From Phenylobacterium deserti (GTDB lineage: Bacteria; Pseudomonadota; Alphaproteobacteria; Caulobacterales; Caulobacteraceae): DNA of 57,345 bases. Under the pieces are notes generated by a model that ran no database searches, had not been told where the DNA came from, and was given only the letters and a program-made list of their open reading frames with translations. Position numbers and translations under genes: made by a program. Location: positions 1-57,345 of the forward strand of contig CAMCXF010000018.1 in the NCBI GenBank assembly GCA_945883235.1. The letters are read 5' to 3'. Below, one piece after another: positions 42,801 through 51,529 of the stretch. Each line of letters opens with the position of its first letter. The first letter of the stretch is position 1.

Positions 42801-43186
42801 GTCCGCGCCGCCTCCATCAGGCCGCGCAGGCCGACCACAAACTCGGGGCACTCGCGGGCGATGGTGAAGACGTGCGGCTTGGCGATCACCAGGGTCTCCA
42901 GCCCCTCTGACCCGGCGACGAAGTCCGCGGGCGCGGCGAGCCCGAACAGCAGTCCGGCCGCGTCGAACACCGGCAGGGCCTCCGCCTTGGCCAGGCGAAC
43001 CCTGCCGCCGATCCGGATGAACAGGGCCTCAGCGATGGTTCCGGCGGCGATCACCGTCCGTCCCGGCGCATAGGCACGCGGCCGCGCGTGCTGGGCGATC
43101 AGCAGCAGCTCGCTGTCATCAAGCCGTTGGAAAGGTGGCGTGGCGCGCAGCACGAACAGGCGCTCCAGGACCTCGACGCCGATCAT
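42797..43186 (-). CDS. Small cyclic-nucleotide-binding-like protein, degenerate
   Basis: 129 residues, a single Crp-type beta-roll: PPFQRLDDSELLLIAQHARPR, GRTVIAAGTIAEALFIRIGGRVR and a C-terminal helix. The phosphate-binding cassette (normally an FGE...RxA type) is not recognisable; the region reads FDAAGLLFGLAAPADF. It may bind another ligand or a protein. It overlaps both neighbours by four bases (ATGA at each end), so it is made together with the two sensors. In other bacteria ATP/ADP-translocase-like proteins are sometimes fused to such domains, which fits the gene two places upstream. Confidence 0.7.
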   Translation of the reverse strand: MIGVEVLERLFVLRATPPFQRLDDSELLLIAQHARPRAYAPGRTVIAAGTIAEALFIRIGGRVRLAKAEALPVFDAAGLLFGLAAPADFVAGSEGLETLVIAKPHVFTIARECPEFVVGLRGLMEAART

Positions 43187-44457
43187 GCCGGGGCCTCCCA
43201 GGCCAGGGGAGCCGGACCGCCGGGCGTCGCCGCCTCCACCATGGCCCCTGGGGCCAGGGACAGGCGCGCGCCGGGTGCCAGCGAGGTCGGGACGCCGTCG
43301 ATCCACAGATCGACCGCCCGTTCGCCAGTCAGGCTGACCGTCCGCGACTTCCGGTCGAACACCAGGATGGTGCCGGACTGCCCGCCCACCAGGGCGGCCC
43401 AGTCCTTCGCCAGTGCCGGTTCGGCGGCGATACGACCGGCCAGCAGCGTCATCCCGCGGCGCGCAAGGCCGGGTTCAGGGCCCTCGCCTTCGATGCCGAT
43501 CCAGACCGCGAGGACTGCGGGATTGTCGACCAGGACGGCCAACGGCGCTGCGTTGTCTGAGAGGGCCGCTGTCAACTGTTCGAGATTTCGCGCTCGATCG
43601 TCGGCGACCGAGCCGGCGCGGGCCGCGCGCATGGTACCCATGAGGTCCTCCGCCAGGGTGCCCAGGGCGTCGCGCAGGCGGGCCGCCTCTCGCGGGGAGG
43701 TGATCGGTGCCGGCGGCGCGCGGTCGCCGGCCGCAATCCGCAGCGCGTCGGCCTTCAGCCGGGCGATCGGTCGGGCGACGCGGCGCATGATCATCAGCGT
43801 GACCAGCGCGCAGGCCATCAGCGAGGCGACACCGATAAGGGCGCTGGCGAACAGGGCGTTCTGCGAGGCCACCTGGATCACCGAGATGTTCACGTCCGCG
43901 CCCACCGTCGCGGTAATTTCCTCGTTCTGGCCGCGGATCGGTGCTGCAGCGGTCTTCAGCAGGCCCCATTGCACCTGGAATTCGATGGGGGAGACATAGA
44001 CCGTGCCCCGCGCCGTCGCCGCCTTCAGGCCCGCCAGGGTCTCGGGCGTCATCACGTCCTCGGAGCCGATCTGCGAGTGGTCATCGCCCTGGCTGGCGTC
44101 CAGGACGTACCAGATGTCCTTCGAGCCGCCGATGACCTGGGAATAGAGATAGGTGAGGCCGAGGTCCTTCTTGATCCGCCTCATCGGCAGCACGTTGCGC
44201 CGGTAGGCCTGGGTCTCTTCCATCAACACGGGATCGACCCCGGGCATCCAGGTGGATATCAGCCGGTCGTGGTCCGATGGATCAATCAGCGCCCCTGTGA
44301 GCGCGCTCGTGGTCACGAGCTTGCGGTCGAAACCGTCGAGGATAGTGTCATAGAGGCGGCTGTAGACCAGGGCCGCCAGCGCGATCGCCACGACCACGAT
44401 GGCCGGCGTGAAGGTCCGCCACAGCAGCGCGTTGATCGAGACGGCATCACGCGGCAT
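43183..44457 (-). CDS. Membrane sensor with degenerate SpoIIE-like domain (2)
   Basis: 424 residues: TM1 (about 12-33), a periplasmic region with DRKLVTTSALTGALIDPSDH, TM2 (about 205-227), a HAMP-like linker (RRVARPIARLKADALRIAAGD), and a C-terminal domain. The periplasmic part resembles that of the SpoIIE protein at 47198 (DGRLRTAAYAVAEIAPDVYH). The tail FDRKSRTVSLTGERAVDLW parallels its LDLRTGAVEYSDGGHEAPF, but the acidic metal sites are absent. I read it as a second dead phosphatase with its own sensor. It overlaps the translocase-like gene by 11 bases and the CNB gene by four. Confidence 0.62.
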   Translation of the reverse strand: MPRDAVSINALLWRTFTPAIVVVAIALAALVYSRLYDTILDGFDRKLVTTSALTGALIDPSDHDRLISTWMPGVDPVLMEETQAYRRNVLPMRRIKKDLGLTYLYSQVIGGSKDIWYVLDASQGDDHSQIGSEDVMTPETLAGLKAATARGTVYVSPIEFQVQWGLLKTAAAPIRGQNEEITATVGADVNISVIQVASQNALFASALIGVASLMACALVTLMIMRRVARPIARLKADALRIAAGDRAPPAPITSPREAARLRDALGTLAEDLMGTMRAARAGSVADDRARNLEQLTAALSDNAAPLAVLVDNPAVLAVWIGIEGEGPEPGLARRGMTLLAGRIAAEPALAKDWAALVGGQSGTILVFDRKSRTVSLTGERAVDLWIDGVPTSLAPGARLSLAPGAMVEAATPGGPAPLAWEAPA

Positions 44458-47092
44458 AGGCGCGCCCGTCCCGGACCTTGAGCAGGGCTAGCGCCAGGTC
44501 GGGATAGCGCGCGGCGACCCCGTCGATGTCCTTGCCGCTGAGCCAGTATGATCCCGCACCGGTGCGCAGTTCGATGGCACCCGGCTGCGCCTGCGGCCCG
44601 ACGCGTTCGGCCAGCGCCAGCAGGGCATCGATGGATGCGGCGTTGAAGTCGGTCAGGTCACGCAGCGCGCCCACCACGTCCGCTGCCGTCGGCACCGCCT
44701 GGCCATCGAGCGACAGCAGCGCCGTCAGACTGTCTCGCAGGATCGGCGCGATCCCGGGCCTGAGCGCGGTCCGCAGGCGCCCGGCGAGTTCCTGGGCCGG
44801 CGTCAGGTCGCGCAGCGCCTGGGCGGCGGCGGCGGCCTCGAAGCCATGGCCCTCGGCCAGGGCCACCTCCAGCAACGGAACGATGTCGCCCTGGCCGCCG
44901 GCGCCGGTCGTCGTTCGTCCGTGAATCAGCGGTTCCAGCCGCCGCCAGGTCGCGTTGTCGACCCCCGTGGCGATGGCCTCGATGGCGTTGCCTCGCACCT
45001 TGGCGTTGGCCGAGTGCAGCGAAACGATCAAGAGGTCGAAGTCGGGCAGGGCACCGCCCAGCGCCAGCAGTTCCAGCACGAAGTCCACCGAGGCGGAGAT
45101 CCGCTCGCGGATCGCCCGCGCCAGCAGACCCATTGCCGGCGAGCGGTGTTGTTCAGCCTCGAACCGGTCGGCCACCGCTTGCCGAGGGGCCGTCTCGCCC
45201 AGTTCCTCCTGCACCAACCGCTCAAGCTGCGACATGAACTGAGCGCCGGACAGGGCCGCCAGAGCCCGCGCCGCCACCGAACGTGCGCGATACGGGGCCT
45301 GGTAGGCACCCAGCGCCTGGATCAGCCGCGGGATCGCCTCCTCACCCAGGCCCACGAGCATCGCCTCGGTCGCGCGCAACTCGCGTGGGCTGAGGCGCGC
45401 GGCGGCGTCGAGGATCTGCGGGATCGCCTCCACGTCACCGATCCGGCCCAGGAGGGTGAGGATCGCCTCTCGGCTCGATCGGTCCATCCGCGGCAGCCGC
45501 GCGAGCAGCGGGGCCACCAGCGCGATGTCTCCGGGGCCGACCAGGCTGAGCAAAGACTGCAGCGCCATCTTGCGTGTGGCCGGGCGGGGATCGTCCAGCT
45601 TGGCGGCGAAGGCGGCGGTGGCTTCGGATGGCTCGTAGTCGGCGGTGTCGGTGTCGGCCCGGCGGCTGACGCGGCGCTCCAGCAGAGCGCGGGCAGCCGC
45701 CGCGGCTCCGGGGTCGGCGTCGCGCGACGTCCGGGTCAACAGATCGGTGGCCGCGTCATCGAACTCGGGCGTCTGAATCCCGCGGTCGCCGAAGTTGAGC
45801 CAGCCACGGCGCATGTTGGCCGCCATGGCCCCCGGATAGTAGAACCGCAGCGCCATCACCACCGCGATCAGCGCCGCCCCCAGCACCACGCCGATGCCGG
45901 AGAGCTCGCGCATGTCCGCCCGGTTGGCGACCATCAGCAGGAACCCGCCGGCCAGCAGGCTGGCGAGCGGCTCGCCCATGCCTTCGACGATGGTCCGAAG
46001 CGGCCGCTTCACCGTCGACGGCGCGGCGTTGAACAGCAGGTTCTGGTTGTTGTATTCGATCGAGGTCAGCACCCCGTGGTAGGCGAAGAAGGCCCCGAGC
46101 GCCGCCCAGGTCCCGCCCACCAGGAAGAAGTAGCCGAACGCGGCGAAGTAGGTCAGCGGCAGGATCAAGGCCACGTTCCGCACGCCGACCCGGGTGACCA
46201 GCGGCGTGAACACAAACAGACATACGAAGATGTTGAACACCCCGCAGGCGGCGTACAGCTGGCCAAACAGGGCGGTCAGCTCGTCGCCGCTTCGACCGGC
46301 CTGCAGCACTGTAGAATATTGAAATTCCGCCAGATTGGTCATCAGCAGGGTGACAAACAGCGTCAGCACCAGGGTCAGGGTGTAGCGCGAGGTACGGAAT
46401 GCCTCGACCACCAATCCCAGCTGTTTTCGGACGCCCGTACTTGCTTCGCCGAGGTCGGTGTCGCTGTCGGCGATCCTGCGCCACCTGCGGCGGAGCAGGT
46501 GGGCGACGGGAACGGTTATCAGCGCCACGCCGGACCAGATCAGCAGCAACCCCGCAAGCGGAATTTGGGTCGCGAACAGGCTCACGATTAGAGCACCCAA
46601 GGCTGAGCCGAGCGCGCAGCAGGCGGCAAACAGCGGAAACAGCCGCTTGGCGTCCTGGATGTCGAAGTAGGAATCGGTAAAATTCCAAAATAACGTGTAA
46701 AGTGCTATGTACCACATCGCGAGATACAACTTGAGGCCGTAATAGAAGTATTGTTCGAAACTTGGTGGCAGGCCCACAGTCAGTACAACAGCGCCGAAAA
46801 TCCCGCCAGCGACCAGCATAGCCAGAGTCAGGTCAACCACGGCGTCTATAGAGAAGCGAAACAGGAGATAGGAAAAAACCCCCGTGTAAAGCAGCATCAC
46901 CACCGGCGTGAGCACGAAGATGATCGGCAGCTTGTCCGGGCCGACATGGTTGAGGAACGCCGCATCGCCGGCGCTCAGGCCCACGCCCATCCCGGTCTGC
47001 AGCAGCAGGCCAAACAGGCCGAACTGCAGCAATTTCCGCCACTCGCCGCGTCCGATCTTGAAGAGACGATTCAACAAAATCTGCACTTTCAC
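44447..47092 (-). CDS. ATP/ADP-translocase-like (Npt/Tlc) membrane protein with HEAT repeats
   Basis: About 881 residues: roughly 11-12 TM helices in the first 450, with the layout of the Npt1/Npt2 ATP:ADP translocase family (LFWNFTDSYFDIQDAKRLFP is characteristic), then a soluble C-terminal half of HEAT-like repeats (ALQSLLSLVGPGDI, AILTLLGRIGDVEA, RSVAARALAAL). The family exchanges nucleotides in intracellular bacteria; in free-living bacteria HEAT-fused members occur and probably signal rather than feed. GTG at 47092 overlaps the stop of a 15-codon leader frame as GTGA. A longer frame to 47257 has no start signal. First gene of a four-gene overlapping chain. Confidence 0.78.
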   Translation of the reverse strand: MKVQILLNRLFKIGRGEWRKLLQFGLFGLLLQTGMGVGLSAGDAAFLNHVGPDKLPIIFVLTPVVMLLYTGVFSYLLFRFSIDAVVDLTLAMLVAGGIFGAVVLTVGLPPSFEQYFYYGLKLYLAMWYIALYTLFWNFTDSYFDIQDAKRLFPLFAACCALGSALGALIVSLFATQIPLAGLLLIWSGVALITVPVAHLLRRRWRRIADSDTDLGEASTGVRKQLGLVVEAFRTSRYTLTLVLTLFVTLLMTNLAEFQYSTVLQAGRSGDELTALFGQLYAACGVFNIFVCLFVFTPLVTRVGVRNVALILPLTYFAAFGYFFLVGGTWAALGAFFAYHGVLTSIEYNNQNLLFNAAPSTVKRPLRTIVEGMGEPLASLLAGGFLLMVANRADMRELSGIGVVLGAALIAVVMALRFYYPGAMAANMRRGWLNFGDRGIQTPEFDDAATDLLTRTSRDADPGAAAAARALLERRVSRRADTDTADYEPSEATAAFAAKLDDPRPATRKMALQSLLSLVGPGDIALVAPLLARLPRMDRSSREAILTLLGRIGDVEAIPQILDAAARLSPRELRATEAMLVGLGEEAIPRLIQALGAYQAPYRARSVAARALAALSGAQFMSQLERLVQEELGETAPRQAVADRFEAEQHRSPAMGLLARAIRERISASVDFVLELLALGGALPDFDLLIVSLHSANAKVRGNAIEAIATGVDNATWRRLEPLIHGRTTTGAGGQGDIVPLLEVALAEGHGFEAAAAAQALRDLTPAQELAGRLRTALRPGIAPILRDSLTALLSLDGQAVPTAADVVGALRDLTDFNAASIDALLALAERVGPQAQPGAIELRTGAGSYWLSGKDIDGVAARYPDLALALLKVRDGRAYAA

Positions 47093-47136
47093 TCGTCGTC
47101 GTTCGAAAGCCCAGCGGGCATGATAGCCGTGATCAT
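47089..47136 (-). CDS. Putative 15-codon leader peptide
   Basis: ATG at 47136 with AAAGGAAA about four bases upstream, the best ribosome site in this stretch, opens MITAIMPAGLSNDDE and stops at TGA 47089-47091. That TGA overlaps the GTG of the translocase-like gene (GTGA), which has no good site of its own. Translation of the big gene may thus depend on re-initiation after the leader. A real frameshift or sequencing error joining the two frames is the alternative. Confidence 0.5.
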   Translation of the reverse strand: MITAIMPAGLSNDDE

Positions 47137-47197
47137 AGATTTCCTTTAGGGAATAGCACCACAAGTCTAGAGACTGCCTGGGGACGTAGAAATCACA

Positions 47198-48847
47198 ATG
47201 AGTGAGGTCGCGACAGTGGTCGAGCGGCACCGGCGGCATTTTGGGCTGAAGTCCCAACTGCTCCTGCTGCTGTTCGTGCTGAACCTGGTCGCCGCAACCG
47301 CCTATTCCGTGGTGCTTTACGACATCTCACGCGGCGAGATCATTGAGGGTATCGACGGGCGTCTGCGCACCGCAGCCTATGCCGTCGCCGAGATCGCTCC
47401 GGATGTCTATCACGCCCGGATTATCGGGCCCACGTCGATACCGTCCCCGGAGTTCAATCGTCTCCAGTATCGGATGTCGCGCTTCGCTGATGCCTCGAAT
47501 TTGGTCTACGTTTACACGTACATGAAGTTCGGTGACGAGATCCGCACCGTCTCGACCAGCGCCACGCGTCGCGAGATGGAGGCGCAAACCCAGACGGGTT
47601 TTTTCGCCCTCTATGACACCGCGCCCAAGGCCCTCTACGCGAGCTTTGCCGACGGAAAGATGCGCTATGATGAGTATAGCGACTCCTTCGGTCGATTCCG
47701 ATCAATCTACCTGCCGGTCCGCGGCATAGACGACCGGACCTATGTGGTCGGTGCCGACGTGGACCTGGCCATGGTCCAGGAGCGGCTGATCCAGGCACTG
47801 AAGACCTCAATCGCCGTCGGCGCTGTGATGTTCGCCCTGTCCATGACGCTGGGCTGGCTGCTGGTCGACCCGATCGTCGGCCCTCTCATGCGGCTCACCG
47901 TCTTCACCCGCAACATCGGCCTTCGGAACTTCCAGGCGGATGAAGCGGATACCGCTGCCATGCAGGCGATCAGTCAACGTCGCAACGACGAGGTCGGCAG
48001 CTTGGCTGAGGCCATGTCGGCGATGATCGCGCGCCTGCAGAGCTACCTCGTGGAAATGGAGACCGCCACCGCCGCCCGCGAACGGGTCGAGGGCGAACTA
48101 TCGGCGGCGCGCGACATTCAAGTGGGCATGCTACCCCGAACCTTTCCTCCCTTTCCCGACCGGGGAGATATCGATGTTTTCGCCCTCCTGGAGTCGGCCA
48201 AGCATGTTGGCGGCGACCTCTACGACTACCTGCTGATTGACGACGACCGATTGTTCTTCGTGGTGGGAGACGTCTCGGGCAAGGGCGTGCCGGCGGCGCT
48301 GTTCATGGCCATGACCACGACCCTGTTCAAGGCGAGCGCGCTGTCCGGCCGCGATACCGGCGAGATCATGACCCGGGTGAATGCCGAACTGTGCCGGGAC
48401 AACGCTGGCCAGATGTTCGTCACCGCCTTCGCCGGCATCCTCGATCTGCGGACCGGCGCGGTGGAGTACTCCGACGGAGGCCACGAGGCACCGTTCGTAG
48501 TGCGCGCGAACGGGGCGGTACATCGGCTGCCCAAGCAGCCGGGCCTGGCGCTGGGCGTGATGGATGACGCCCGCTACGCCACCGCAGCGTTTCAGCTGGC
48601 ACCCGGTGACGCGCTTGTCCTGTTCACCGACGGCGTGTCCGAGGCGACCGACGCTCACGATGCGCTCTACACCATTCCCCGGATCGAGGCGGCTCTTGGC
48701 TCAGCGCGGTCCGACCCCAGCGCGCGCCGCATCGCCGAGGGCCTGGCCCAGGACGTCCGCGTGTTCGTCGGCGAGGTCCCTCAGTCGGACGACATCGCCA
48801 TCCTGGTGATCCGCTTCGAGGGCGCGGCGACTACGACCCAAGGATAA
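47198..48847 (+). CDS. SpoIIE/PP2C-type phosphatase with membrane sensor
   Basis: 549 residues: TM1 (about 18-40), a periplasmic sensor, TM2 (about 203-225), a HAMP region to about 290, and a C-terminal SpoIIE domain. Catalytic metal sites are intact: GGDLYDY (Asp340) and GDVSGKGVPAALF (Asp358), with VLFTDGVSEA and SDDIAILVIRF later. It should dephosphorylate the STAS protein at 41250 in response to a periplasmic signal, freeing the RsbW-like kinase target. It is divergent from the translocase-like gene and its last 17 bases overlap the convergent cyclase-like gene. Two overlapping-chain genes are its apparently dead paralogues. Confidence 0.88.
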   Translation: MSEVATVVERHRRHFGLKSQLLLLLFVLNLVAATAYSVVLYDISRGEIIEGIDGRLRTAAYAVAEIAPDVYHARIIGPTSIPSPEFNRLQYRMSRFADASNLVYVYTYMKFGDEIRTVSTSATRREMEAQTQTGFFALYDTAPKALYASFADGKMRYDEYSDSFGRFRSIYLPVRGIDDRTYVVGADVDLAMVQERLIQALKTSIAVGAVMFALSMTLGWLLVDPIVGPLMRLTVFTRNIGLRNFQADEADTAAMQAISQRRNDEVGSLAEAMSAMIARLQSYLVEMETATAARERVEGELSAARDIQVGMLPRTFPPFPDRGDIDVFALLESAKHVGGDLYDYLLIDDDRLFFVVGDVSGKGVPAALFMAMTTTLFKASALSGRDTGEIMTRVNAELCRDNAGQMFVTAFAGILDLRTGAVEYSDGGHEAPFVVRANGAVHRLPKQPGLALGVMDDARYATAAFQLAPGDALVLFTDGVSEATDAHDALYTIPRIEAALGSARSDPSARRIAEGLAQDVRVFVGEVPQSDDIAILVIRFEGAATTTQG

Positions 48848-49622
48848 GTGGTGGACGGTCGATGCGGTGCATTTTCTTCAGGTAGTGGCGCATGTTGTCG
48901 ATCGTCTGCTGCAGGTCCGCTGCGGGCGTCGGCTGGGCATTCGACGCCATCGCGATAAGCGGGTCTGCCTCGATCTCCCAGGGCAAAAAGGCGAAGCCGT
49001 CCGTGGCGGCGTGCATCCAGACGATCGGATAGGGCCGTCCGAACATCACGCCCTTCAGCGGCTCGGACCCGACCAGATAGAGTGCCGCCGCCGACGCGTT
49101 CGCCGCCTGAAGCACCTGCTCGGCCACGTCCAGAGACAGAGCCATGCAGCCCGCCCGGGCGAACTTGGTCACCCGGAAGCCGACATCTATGTCCGGGCCA
49201 ATGAAGTCCTGGTAGGCGCTGGCATCGCCGCTGGAGAGTTCGGGAATCTCGATCTCGATGTTATGGCCGTCGAAGTCCGCCAGCCATGCCGTTCCCTTGA
49301 GGCGCAGGGGCAGGTCAGTCATGTAGCGATCCTCGTAGATCCTCATCGTCCGCAACACTGCGATCAGGATCGAGGTCATCTCCGCCGGTGTCGCGGGCGT
49401 GGCGACGAAAAGCACCTCGTCTCCCATCGCCTTCCAAATCCTGATTGCCGGCGTGGACTCGTCGTCCAGGAATTCAAAGCCAATCTGGCCAGCTATCATC
49501 AATGGAAAGTTGCAGAAGAAGTCCTGGAAGAACTTCAGCCAGCTGTCGCTGCCCTTGCCCGTAAGTCGGGCCTTAAAGTCCGTCGAGCCAACCATGTCGA
49601 CCGACATGAACAGGCGAACCAT
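48831..49622 (-). CDS. Class III nucleotide cyclase-like protein
   Basis: 263 residues with one cyclase homology-like domain: SVDMVGST (metal Asp9) and WKAMGDEVLF (Lys64, metal Asp68) fit the class III pattern, and FRVTKFA stands near the transition-state region. The usual Asn-Arg pair there is not clear, so activity or product (cAMP or cGMP) is uncertain. It is soluble and lacks other domains. GAGGG lies before the ATG. With a CNB-like protein in the same cluster it could supply or sense a cyclic nucleotide. Confidence 0.72.
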   Translation of the reverse strand: MVRLFMSVDMVGSTDFKARLTGKGSDSWLKFFQDFFCNFPLMIAGQIGFEFLDDESTPAIRIWKAMGDEVLFVATPATPAEMTSILIAVLRTMRIYEDRYMTDLPLRLKGTAWLADFDGHNIEIEIPELSSGDASAYQDFIGPDIDVGFRVTKFARAGCMALSLDVAEQVLQAANASAAALYLVGSEPLKGVMFGRPYPIVWMHAATDGFAFLPWEIEADPLIAMASNAQPTPAADLQQTIDNMRHYLKKMHRIDRPPLILGS

Positions 49623-49813
49623 GACCCAACCCTCAAGCCTTGCTGATCCCCATGTAGACCCGGTCCGGCACTCGGCTCAATAGCTACCGGCAGCGTCAGC
49701 ATCGAACCTGCTGCCGGGCGCGCGTTTCAGCGCGTCCGGATGTTGGCGGGACGCCGTCAGGCAAACGGAAAAATGTCTCCTGATAGGGCCATGTATCCGG
49801 GATGGAACCGTCC

Positions 49814-49975
49814 ATGAAGCCGAACTTGTTAAGACGCCACCGGTACCCGGCCGATCAGATCCCGCTCGCGGTATGGCGCTACGGCCGCGCCACGCCGGAG
49901 CTTCTGTTACCTTGAGAAACCGCTGACCTGACGGGGCATCGAGGTCAGCTAAGAGGCGGTCCGCCTCCCTGGTAT
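49814..49975 (+). pseudogene. Decayed IS6-family transposase N-terminal fragment
   Basis: The frame from ATG 49814 gives MKPNLLRRHRYPADQIPLAVWR, the typical beginning of an IS6-type transposase, then goes astray and stops at 49913-49915. Further on, other frames still give pieces of the next part: TLRN, then RGIEVS and EAVRL around 49935-49965, with TAA where IS6 proteins have Tyr. Several frameshifts and a stop show long decay. It belongs to a different IS6 subtype from the fragment at 27528 and lies just before the glycosyltransferase. No intact ends seen. The rest of 49623-50041 shows nothing else. Confidence 0.7.
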
Positions 49976-50041
49976 CAATTTTTCCCGGGAACAGGCAGCT
50001 GTGCACCCGCCCCACTATCGAGACGCGGTATAAGACCTTCT

Positions 50042-51358
50042 ATGGATTCTCAGAAAATGATGTATAGCCCCCGGTTCGTCGTTGCAGCTTTGGGAAGCGC
50101 GGGGGATGTGTACCCGTTTTTGGAGATTGCGGCTTGCATCAAAGATCTCGGTTATGATGTAAGTCTTATTTCGTTTGGAAATCTCGAGGAAATTGCCAGA
50201 TCTCGAGGGTTGGATTTTGTCGAATTTGGTGAATTTGACAAAATAGAGAGCGTGTTCCAGCGCGCTGGAATTCAGAGTGTTTTCTGTTCATCAAGGACAA
50301 TCTGGTCTGAAGTTTATCTAAAGAACATTCGAACTATACGCAGTCATGTTGATGAAATAGATGACGAATTAGACGTTGTTATAATATGCACAAATGGAAC
50401 ATCTATAATTGCCGATTTGTCTAGAAGTTGCCGAAATAGTGTAAAAATTGTCAGCGCGTTCGTTTCTCCGCATGCAATATTTAGTAATGATGATGAAAAA
50501 GCATCGGGGAATTGCGGAATATTATCACCGTTGCTGTTAAATTTTAGACGAACGGTGCGATCTATATTATCGATATTGCGCGGAGAATTGTTCGTAAATT
50601 CAACTTATAATAAGGAAAGATTGGCCCTGGGTCTCGATTCGATCTCAAATGTTGGTGTGCATTCTCAGGAATGCCCTGATATATCAGTAACCCTGTTTCC
50701 TGAATGGTTTGGTCCGGCGAAGGCCGACTGGCCGCACCCGCTAATATCCGGCGATTTCGTGGCTTCTGCCGACACATCGCCGCGGGAGCTCGGCCCTGAA
50801 ATCTCGGAGTTCCTGGCATTGGGCTCGGCACCTATCCTGTTTACGGCTGGAAGCGGGAACTTCAAGTGCGGGGCCTTTTTCGAGACCGCTCTGGCAGCCA
50901 GCGCGCGGCTCGGGGCGCGTGCCATCTTCGTCCATCGGAACCGCAACGAGCTTCCGGCGGATCTCCCGGTGTCCGTGATATGGCAGGATTTCCTCCCGGA
51001 CAGAGCGTTCACGGCTCTCCTCCACAGGGTGGCCACGATCGTCCATCACGGCGGGATCGGCACGTCTGCCGCCGCGATGCGGGCCGGAATACCCCAGGTG
51101 TTTACCCCCTACACATCAGAGCAACTGGACAACGCACTTCGATTCCAGGCGCACGGCACCGGCGTGTGCATTCCGGCGAAGAAGCTGGATATCGGCAATC
51201 TGTGCGCAGCGGTTGGGTTATCACGGGCAGCAGGAAGCGGTGGGGTCAGGGCCAGCGAATTCGCCTCGGTGTCTGACGACAGGTCAGGCGCTCCGAAAGT
51301 CGTCGGTCTCATTCTCGAAAGACTCGGGCTCAGGTCTCCGACGCAAGCGGTCGTCTGA
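50042..51358 (+). CDS. GT-B glycosyltransferase (UGT/MGT-like), two-part composition
   Basis: 438 residues with the two Rossmann-like halves of GT-B enzymes: an N-terminal acceptor domain (VVAALGSAGDVYPFLEIA) and a C-terminal nucleotide-sugar domain with TAGSGNF, VIWQDFLPDRAFTALLHRV and HHGGIGTSAAAMRAGIPQVFTPY. It would add a sugar to a small molecule, lipid or peptide. The DNA changes abruptly at about 50690: the first half is AT-rich like foreign DNA, the second half is GC-rich like the host. That suggests a recombination join at the domain border. It stands alone after an IS6 remnant. Confidence 0.85.
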   Translation: MDSQKMMYSPRFVVAALGSAGDVYPFLEIAACIKDLGYDVSLISFGNLEEIARSRGLDFVEFGEFDKIESVFQRAGIQSVFCSSRTIWSEVYLKNIRTIRSHVDEIDDELDVVIICTNGTSIIADLSRSCRNSVKIVSAFVSPHAIFSNDDEKASGNCGILSPLLLNFRRTVRSILSILRGELFVNSTYNKERLALGLDSISNVGVHSQECPDISVTLFPEWFGPAKADWPHPLISGDFVASADTSPRELGPEISEFLALGSAPILFTAGSGNFKCGAFFETALAASARLGARAIFVHRNRNELPADLPVSVIWQDFLPDRAFTALLHRVATIVHHGGIGTSAAAMRAGIPQVFTPYTSEQLDNALRFQAHGTGVCIPAKKLDIGNLCAAVGLSRAAGSGGVRASEFASVSDDRSGAPKVVGLILERLGLRSPTQAVV

Positions 51359-51529
51359 CCGATCAGTCATGCCGGCGAGCGCGGTGATCGCACCCGTGCA
51401 CTTCACCAAGAGGTGGGACACGACGCCACGGGGCGGGTAAAGTGGCCCAATGGGCACCTATCCGCTGGGGCTCAATGCGAGCCAATAACAGCGGGTCCGT
51501 CAGAAGCCTTATTCTCAATGAGGAAGCAG

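Noticed and set aside
44846..46591. 581-codon plus-strand frame
   Set aside because: Shadow of the HEAT/translocase gene; extremely rich in Arg, Gln, His and Gly, as expected of antisense frames in GC-rich DNA.
49677..50015. 112-codon minus-strand frame before the glycosyltransferase
   Set aside because: No ribosome site or family pattern, and the opposite strand carries recognisable IS6 transposase pieces.
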